From the NCBI GenBank assembly GCA_015520395.1, contig WAQG01000064.1:1-12284 (forward strand): a DNA stretch of 12,284 bases, given 5' to 3'. The DNA comes from Candidatus Geoarchaeota archaeon (GTDB lineage: Archaea > Thermoproteota > Thermoprotei > Gearchaeales > WAQG01). Below, in pieces: positions 1-5,079 of this stretch. The notes beneath the pieces were generated by a model. It saw only the letters and a list, made by a program, of their open reading frames with translations, made no database searches and was not told the origin of the DNA. How positions within the stretch are numbered: the stretch's first letter is position 1; each line of letters opens with the position of its first letter. A program made the translations under genes and the position numbers.

Positions 1-277
1 ATAGTAACCTTAGTTGCTATCTTTTAGGATAACAGCCCATGACTTAACAGCTCTCATTTAATCTCCTTATCTTTATCCAAAACGGTGTTGCTAATCCTAT
101 GCTTAGTTGATTCCAGTGCCAATATAACTTCCAGGCGTCTTTACAGAGGTATGTATGAGTCATTCAGACTAGCAGAGGGGGCTTAAAACCTTGCAACACG
201 GTCTTGAACGCTCTCTTTTGCTTAGTTGTGGGCTATATTCGATAAGCCTTAACTATCTTAGTATTGACTGGGCGATG
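1..277. other. Intergenic stretch without a convincing gene
   Basis: This stretch is visibly more A+T-rich than the genes and has stop codons in all frames. I see no tRNA, no C/D-box pair and no family-like protein. The longest ATG-initiated frame I could find by eye is on the minus strand at 44-163 (39 codons, four Trp residues). It has a TTTTAA element (184-189) at roughly leaderless-promoter distance, but no homology I recognise. The octamer CTTAGTTG recurs at 9, 102 and 221 (+ strand) at unequal spacing. It could be plain spacer, the decayed end of a gene lying to the left, or carry an unrecognised RNA. Confidence 0.5.
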
Positions 278-291
278 GAAAGGTTTTTATA
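278..291 (+). promoter_or_regulatory. BRE/TATA promoter of the glutamine synthetase gene
   Basis: A purine-rich BRE-like stretch (GAAAGG, 278-283) runs straight into TTTTTATA (284-291). The box centre lies about 25 bases before the GTG at 313, so the mRNA would start at or next to the start codon (leaderless). This is the best promoter in the window by eye. Confidence 0.7.
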
Positions 292-312
292 ATTTGTGTA
301 GGGGACTATGCG

Positions 313-1587
313 GTGGGCTCGTTGGTTCGGATGAGGGTGTTGGAGCTTCAGTTCTATCCCTTGGTTCTTGGGTTAAGGAGTATAGAGATATATGGTGAAG
401 GGATCAAGCCCGCTTTGGAGAGAGGTAAGGGGTTCGATGGCTCCTCGGTCCTCTTAGCCCCTGTTGAGAAGAGTGACCTTCTCCTCCGCCCCGATAAACA
501 TACACTTTATCAGTATCCATGGGATCCTGAGGTCGCCGGCGTTATTTGTGACATCTACACGTTTGGGGGGGAGGAGTATGAGCTCAGCCCACGCTACATA
601 CTAAAGAAGACGCTGCGGGAGGCCGAGGAGAGGGGGTACAGGATGCTTGGGAGCGTGGAAATAGAGTTCTTTGTTCTGAGCAGGGAGCGGGAGTTCCTGG
701 ACAGGGCTGGGTATTTCACACCCCACCCATCGGATAGGGGCTTCCAGCTTAGAAGGGAGGTAGCGAAGGCGTTAGAGGAGATCGGCATCTCCGTTGACTA
801 CGGCCACCATGAGGTAGCGTTCAGCCAGCATGAGCTGACGCTGAGGGTCGATGAGGCCTTAGAGATGGCCGATAAGACGGTGAAGGCTAGGTTCGTCCTG
901 AAGAACATTGCTGAGAAGATGGGGCTGTTCGTAGACCTTATGCCTAAGCCATTCATAGGGATTAATGGAAGTGGGCAGCATATCCACTTAAGCCTCTCAG
1001 ACGTCAAGACTGGAAGGAACCTTTTCGCCGGGGATGGAACCAGCCTCTCAAAGCTTGCCCTCAACTTCATAGGCGGAATAATCCATCACATGAAGGCCCT
1101 TTCAGCCATAGTCGCCCCGACGGTCAACTCGTATAAGCGGCTCGTCCCCCACCACGAGGCCCCAACCAGCCTCTCCTGGGACTACATAAACAGGACGACG
1201 GCGATAAGAGTTCCCGGTGCCACCTCTAAGAGGTCCGTGAGGGTTGAATTTAGGGTTCCCGATAACACCAGCAATCCCTACCTCACCTTCGCCGCAATCC
1301 TGGCCTCGGGGCTGCATGGGATAGACGAGGGAATGGATCCAGGGGAGCCGCTCAACGATAATGCGTGGAGGATAGACGAGAAGCTGGACTCGCTGCCCTC
1401 AACGCTTGGGGAGGCGCTGGACGAGCTTGAGAGGGACTCCTATCTCAAGCGGAAGTTGGGCGAGAGGGCGGTCTCCAAGTATGTGGAGCTGAAGAGGAGG
1501 GAGTGGAGGGACTACCTGAAGTCCAACGAGTGGGACGTAAACGTGGTTACAGACTGGGAGGTAGAGAAGTACTCAGGATACATCTAA
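313..1587 (+). CDS. glnA: Glutamine synthetase (type I fold)
   Basis: ATP-dependent ligase making glutamine from glutamate and ammonium in the cytoplasm; the central ammonium-assimilation enzyme. The 424 residues show a beta-grasp N-domain (about 8-85) followed by the catalytic domain. Family active-site residues are present: D42 in FDGSS, E116/E118 in EIEFF, E167 and E174 (HHEV...QHE), N218-G219 and H223 (NGSGQHIH), R276, E282, R294, R299, E312 and R314 (VEFR). The loop that carries the adenylylated Tyr in enterobacterial GS has no Tyr here (NDNAW). Oddities: the N-terminus lacks the usual first helix of about 15 residues, the usual FTD..G strand reads FYPLVLG, and VPGYEAP reads VPHHEAP. GTG313 fits a leaderless start; ATG331 is the alternative. 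An in-frame TGA at 265-267 limits any extension. A paralogous gamma-glutamyl-ligase role is possible but less likely. Confidence 0.9.
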   Translation: MGSLVRMRVLELQFYPLVLGLRSIEIYGEGIKPALERGKGFDGSSVLLAPVEKSDLLLRPDKHTLYQYPWDPEVAGVICDIYTFGGEEYELSPRYILKKTLREAEERGYRMLGSVEIEFFVLSREREFLDRAGYFTPHPSDRGFQLRREVAKALEEIGISVDYGHHEVAFSQHELTLRVDEALEMADKTVKARFVLKNIAEKMGLFVDLMPKPFIGINGSGQHIHLSLSDVKTGRNLFAGDGTSLSKLALNFIGGIIHHMKALSAIVAPTVNSYKRLVPHHEAPTSLSWDYINRTTAIRVPGATSKRSVRVEFRVPDNTSNPYLTFAAILASGLHGIDEGMDPGEPLNDNAWRIDEKLDSLPSTLGEALDELERDSYLKRKLGERAVSKYVELKRREWRDYLKSNEWDVNVVTDWEVEKYSGYI

Positions 1588-2393
1588 ACGGCTATAGCCC
1601 TAACAACGATCATCCTCGACTCTTTGGGGTTAAACGGTTCTAGCTTATAGCTCCCATAAGCTGAGTCGACTTCCCACCCGGTTCTCTCAAGCATCCTTAC
1701 AAGTTCGTGTAAGCTATAGAGTCTAATGTCGACAGGTATTGAGGCGACAAGCCTCAGGGTCTTGCGGGTAACCCTGTAGACGTCCCACCGCGTCCTAAGC
1801 CTTGAGGTGAAGGGATCGAAGCTGTGATGGTATATGTAGAGATACCTCCCTATCTTCTCCACGACCATCGGCTCATACTCCTTCAATATCACGTCCCGGT
1901 TGGGCGTGTCCAGTATCAGGGCGCCCCCACCCCTCACGTGCCTTCTCGCCAACCTAAGTATCTCCTCATCGTCCTCCTCCTCATAGTAGCCTATCGAAGC
2001 CCAGAGCCAGAGGGCGGCGTCGAACACCTCTCCTCCCAACAATTTGTCTAGGTTTCTAGCATCCCCCTCAACGAACCTAGCCCTGTCCGAGACGCCGCGT
2101 TTCTCAGCCTTAGCCCTAGCCTCAGCTATATAGCTAGGTGAGAAATCGACCCCCGTAACGAAGTATCCCCTAGCCGCTAAAGGTATTGCTATTCTTCCTG
2201 TTGCGCAGAATATGTCTAAGACCTTGGAGCCCGGCTCAATGCCCACCTCCTCAAAAAGCCTGAGTATCCCCCTTATCCATATCTTCAGGGTTTTTCTACG
2301 GCTCATCAACTTTATATGTTGCCTAAACACGTCGGATTTAGCTACGAAGAGCATGTGAGGCCAGCTCAGCTCGACCACCCAAGACCCAGGCAT
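1584..2393 (-). CDS. Class I SAM-dependent methyltransferase
   Basis: Rossmann-fold methyltransferase using S-adenosylmethionine; the substrate cannot be told from sequence. Motif I is VLDIFCATGR (residues 58-67), the ribose-binding acidic residue is D83 (VTGVDFSP), GDAR (110-113) is motif III-like, and the post-motif strand ends in GGALILDTPNR (156-166). The C-terminal 100 residues form a mixed strand region ending in FNPKESRMIVV, as in small-molecule methyltransferases of the Methyltransf_25 type. The start is uncertain. ATG at 2391-2393 has a TATA element (2401-2409) only about 12 bases away, too close for archaeal initiation. ATG at 2352-2354 (residue 14) would then have a leader of about 25 bases. 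The gene is convergent with glnA and shares the bases CTAA at the stops; it is divergent from the next methyltransferase. Confidence 0.85.
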   Translation of the reverse strand: MPGSWVVELSWPHMLFVAKSDVFRQHIKLMSRRKTLKIWIRGILRLFEEVGIEPGSKVLDIFCATGRIAIPLAARGYFVTGVDFSPSYIAEARAKAEKRGVSDRARFVEGDARNLDKLLGGEVFDAALWLWASIGYYEEEDDEEILRLARRHVRGGGALILDTPNRDVILKEYEPMVVEKIGRYLYIYHHSFDPFTSRLRTRWDVYRVTRKTLRLVASIPVDIRLYSLHELVRMLERTGWEVDSAYGSYKLEPFNPKESRMIVVRAIAV

Positions 2394-2400
2394 AAATTTG

Positions 2401-2409
2401 AAATATATA
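2401..2409 (+). promoter_or_regulatory. TATA box for the small methyltransferase gene
   Basis: AAATATATA lies in the 38-base gap between two divergent methyltransferase genes. Its centre is about 26 bases before ATG2432, so a leaderless transcript is expected. Read on the minus strand it could serve the 1584-2393 gene if that gene starts at its second ATG (2354). Confidence 0.5.
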
Positions 2410-2431
2410 GAGTTTTGTCGAGTAGGGGGAA

Positions 2432-2995
2432 ATGACGCTTGGGGGAACGCTGCTTAAACTGCTCTACATGCTGCCTCTGAAATGGTATTACAGTAAGCCC
2501 CTGATGCATGTAAGGGGCGGGCTCATCAGTGATGTTGGAGGGGGCTCCGGCCTCCTTGCTAGGTTGCTGATCGAGGAGAGGAGGGCTAGGGATGTTGTCG
2601 TGATAGACCCGTTTCTCGGCCTCCTAAAGAGGGGGAGGGGGGTTCGGGGCGTCCATCCCGTGGCTGGGGTGGCTGAAAAGCTGCCATTGAGGGACGGCTC
2701 ATTAGATGGAGTTGTCATTAATGACGCTCTCCACCATTTCAGCGAGCCGGATAGGGCCCTCTCAGAGGCCTTCAGAGTACTCAAATGCGGTTTTCCAATC
2801 TATATCTTCGACTTCGACCTAGCCAGCCTCCCAGTAAAACTGCTAAGGCTACTTGAGAGGATCATGGGATTCCCGGGCAACTTCATGACCTTAGACACGC
2901 TCATATCAAAGCTACAGTTCACCCGCTTTAAGAGGATTTATGATGAGAGAGGGCTTCTCGGGTCTCTCGCAGTGAAGGCCGAAAAAATTTGTTAG
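2432..2995 (+). CDS. Small class I SAM-dependent methyltransferase (Methyltransf_11 type)
   Basis: Predicted cytoplasmic methyltransferase of 187 residues in the UbiE-like/Methyltransf_11 superfamily; substrate unknown. Motif I is SDVGGGSG (33-40), the acid at the end of strand 2 is D59 (VVIDPF), AEKLPLRDGSLDGVVIND (81-98) is the typical AxxLPFxDxSFD stretch, and ALHHF (99-103) follows. The N-terminus is short but has aromatic and hydrophobic residues (YMLPLKWYY) that could form a lid or bind substrate. The C-terminus lacks the longer substrate-cap insertions of UbiE and MenG, so it is a compact version. ATG2432 is preceded by the G-rich stretch AGGGGGA (2424-2430), close enough to act as a weak ribosome site. 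Its location back to back with another methyltransferase does not reveal a pathway. Confidence 0.8.
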   Translation: MTLGGTLLKLLYMLPLKWYYSKPLMHVRGGLISDVGGGSGLLARLLIEERRARDVVVIDPFLGLLKRGRGVRGVHPVAGVAEKLPLRDGSLDGVVINDALHHFSEPDRALSEAFRVLKCGFPIYIFDFDLASLPVKLLRLLERIMGFPGNFMTLDTLISKLQFTRFKRIYDERGLLGSLAVKAEKIC

Positions 2996-3006
2996 GTTTT
3001 GGCGGC

Positions 3007-3501
3007 CTATCCGCCGACTATCTCTTTTATCTTCTCGAGCTTTTTCCTGAGCTCCTCATTCTCGGCCTTAAGGCGTTCAACCTCCTCCTCAAGGCTCTTT
3101 AGCTTCTCCCCATAGCTCTTCTCAATCTCCGAGAGCGGAACGTACTTCTCTATCACCGGCTCGTCGAAGACGAGCCTCTGCTCCTCCTCATCGTACGTTG
3201 CGTCGACAACTATTCTTATAAGGTCGCCCTTCTCGCACTTCATCTCCTCAACTATCTTTTTGAAGAGCTGTTTGTTTAGCTCGCTTACATCCCTGATAAT
3301 AACCTCCTTTGGGGCAACCCCCTTAAATACCGCTAGGGCAACCCTCCTGAGCTTATCAGCATACCTGGCGGCAGGAATAACTCCTGTTCTCAACTCCATC
3401 TTATGGGCCCCCTTGAGGGTGGCGCCCATGTAAAGCTTACTATACTCCTCAGCCCTTGAGACATCCCTCTCAATCTCCTTCTCCTCCGCCAAGGACACCA
3501 C
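3007..3501 (-). CDS. DUF2258-like protein with C-terminal leucine zipper; possible ssDNA-binding protein
   Basis: A 164-residue protein of uncertain function. A charged N-terminal segment (1-35) is followed by a compact domain (about 36-120) with LRTGVIPAARYADKLRR (37-53), VSELNKQLF (72-80) and KGDLIRIVV (91-99). These resemble what I recall of the archaeal family DUF2258. The C-terminal helix (about 130-163) is a clear coiled coil: a-positions L134, V141, N148, L155, V162 and d-positions L137, L144, L151, I158. An Asn at one a-position is typical of parallel dimers. A folded domain plus a dimerising zipper is also the architecture of ThermoDBP, the ssDNA-binding protein of Thermoproteales; kinship is my inference, not shown. 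GTG start, with CTTTATA (complement of 3530-3536) about 30 bases upstream giving a nearly leaderless transcript. Divergent from the ammonia-lyase gene. Confidence 0.7.
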   Translation of the reverse strand: MVSLAEEKEIERDVSRAEEYSKLYMGATLKGAHKMELRTGVIPAARYADKLRRVALAVFKGVAPKEVIIRDVSELNKQLFKKIVEEMKCEKGDLIRIVVDATYDEEEQRLVFDEPVIEKYVPLSEIEKSYGEKLKSLEEEVERLKAENEELRKKLEKIKEIVGG

Positions 3502-3529
3502 CCCTAAATATTCATGCCGTCCTCAAGCC

Positions 3530-3536
3530 TATAAAG
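3530..3536 (-). promoter_or_regulatory. TATA box of the zipper-protein gene
   Basis: Reads CTTTATA on the minus strand. The centre lies about 32 bases before GTG3501, predicting a leader of only a few bases. It sits in the 114-base gap shared with the divergent hutH promoter. Confidence 0.5.
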
Positions 3537-3570
3537 TTAATATAGCTATACACACCCATGTCTACACAGC

Positions 3571-3580
3571 CTTTTATTAA
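3571..3580 (+). promoter_or_regulatory. TATA box of the histidine ammonia-lyase gene
   Basis: CTTTTATTAA, with its centre about 26 bases before position 3601. This would place transcription start just ahead of the ribosome-binding site at 3603-3609. Confidence 0.5.
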
Positions 3581-3602
3581 GTGGAGGCTAGCCCTATTAA
3601 AC

Positions 3603-3609
3603 GGGGGTG
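3603..3609 (+). promoter_or_regulatory. Ribosome-binding site that fixes the TTG start of hutH
   Basis: GGGGGTG matches the archaeal anti-Shine-Dalgarno core (GGAGGTG) with one mismatch and lies six bases before TTG3616, supporting that rare start codon. Confidence 0.6.
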
Positions 3610-3615
3610 TAGTTA

Positions 3616-5079
3616 TTGAAGCCGCTTATACTTGGTAAACGGCTAAGTATAGGCGATGTCGTCAGCGTCGCGAGATATGGCAGGCCGGTGGAGATTCCAC
3701 AGGAGCTGCTCGAGAAGGTTGAAGAGGGGAGAAGGAATCTCCTCAGGGCTTTGAAAGAGGGTCTAACAATATATGGTGTTACAACAGGCGTGGGTGCGCT
3801 CAGCGAGGAGAGGCTTAAGGCAGATGAGGTCTCCGAGGCCCAGGCAAGGCTAGCCATAAGCCACTCAGCCGGGGTTGGTGGGCACCATCCCTCAGAACAC
3901 GTTAGAGCTTCAATATTAGTTAGGTTGAACACCCTAGTTAGGGGTTTAAGCGGGGTGAGACCTGAGGTCGTGAGGCTCCTGGTTCAGATGCTGAATAGAA
4001 ATGTGGTTCCGGCCGTCCCTATGTGGGGGAGTGTGGGGGCTAGTGGGGATCTGGCACAGCTTGCCCATATAGCTCTAGTCCTTATAGGTGAAGGGGAGGC
4101 TTATTATGAGGGGAAACTTTACTCAGGCAGGGAGGCTCTGGCCAGGGCTGGACTTAAGCCATTAAGGTTTGAGGCGAAGGAGGCCCTCTCATTAATAAAT
4201 GGGACGTCTTTCTCGGCTGGGATAGCCGCCCTGAACATTTATGATGCGATGAGGCTTGCGAGGTTTGCGGATCTCGCCGCCTCAATAAGCGCTCAAGCAC
4301 TCTACTCTAGGTCGGACCCCTTCCGTAAGGATGTCGTAGATGTAAAGCTACATCCTGGTCAAAAAGCTGTTGGCAGACGGTTAAGGAGGCTTATGTCCGG
4401 AAGCAAGCTCGTGGACTGCAAGCCTAAGATTCAGGATGCCTATTCTGTAAGGTGTGTGCCACAGGTTCATGGCGCTGTTAGTGACATGCTTAGGTATTCT
4501 AGAAGGCTTGTTGAGCGTGAAATAAACTCGATCAGCGATAACCCTCTGGTATTCAAGGATGGCGTGTACTCCGGCTGCAATTTTCATGGGATCCACATCT
4601 CTATGGCCATGGACATTCTGTCTATGGCTCTTGCAACGCTGGGCGGCATCTCGGAGAGAAGGATAAACAGGCTTCTAGACCCTAAGCTAAATGAGGGGCT
4701 GCCCCCCTTCCTCTCAGAGGGCAAGGCTGGCGATGCCGGATATATGCTGGCTCAGTACACTGCCGCATCCCTCGTGGCTGAGATGAGGATGCTCTCGACT
4801 CCGACATCCATAAATTCGATTCCAACTAGTGGGGATCAGGAGGATTATGTCAGCATGAGCCTGAATGCCGCCCTTAAGGCTAGAAGAGTTATCGATGCCC
4901 TCTCGTGGGTGATTTCCATTGAACTTCTCGTTGCCACGAAGGCCGCCGCGGCAAGGGGGGTTGAAAAGCTCAGTGGAGCCACAGCCCAGCATGCTAAGAA
5001 GATCCTGAGGATGATAGAGGGTGTAAGGCTGATCTCTGACCAGGTTAAGAGGATTAGGAGGTGGTTGATGGGATTTTAA
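3616..5079 (+). CDS. hutH: Histidine ammonia-lyase (MIO-dependent)
   Basis: Converts L-histidine to urocanate and ammonia, the first step of histidine breakdown. The MIO electrophile forms by self-cyclisation of A142-S143-G144 in GSVGASGDLA. Residues known from the Pseudomonas enzyme occur at matching places: Y53 (YGVTTGVG), H83 (SHSAG), N195 (LINGT), Y276 and R279 (QDAYSVRC), F323 (NFHG) and E409 (QEDYVSM). The SH pair at 82-83 and the Glu at 409 favour histidine over phenylalanine or tyrosine as substrate. The usual EDH is EDY here. At 487 residues it is slightly shorter than bacterial enzymes (about 510) but complete. The TTG start has a good ribosome site. No hutU, hutI or hutG lies in this window, so the rest of the pathway must be elsewhere or absent. 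The stop overlaps the convergent beta-helix gene by four bases (TTAA). Confidence 0.92.
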   Translation: MKPLILGKRLSIGDVVSVARYGRPVEIPQELLEKVEEGRRNLLRALKEGLTIYGVTTGVGALSEERLKADEVSEAQARLAISHSAGVGGHHPSEHVRASILVRLNTLVRGLSGVRPEVVRLLVQMLNRNVVPAVPMWGSVGASGDLAQLAHIALVLIGEGEAYYEGKLYSGREALARAGLKPLRFEAKEALSLINGTSFSAGIAALNIYDAMRLARFADLAASISAQALYSRSDPFRKDVVDVKLHPGQKAVGRRLRRLMSGSKLVDCKPKIQDAYSVRCVPQVHGAVSDMLRYSRRLVEREINSISDNPLVFKDGVYSGCNFHGIHISMAMDILSMALATLGGISERRINRLLDPKLNEGLPPFLSEGKAGDAGYMLAQYTAASLVAEMRMLSTPTSINSIPTSGDQEDYVSMSLNAALKARRVIDALSWVISIELLVATKAAAARGVEKLSGATAQHAKKILRMIEGVRLISDQVKRIRRWLMGF

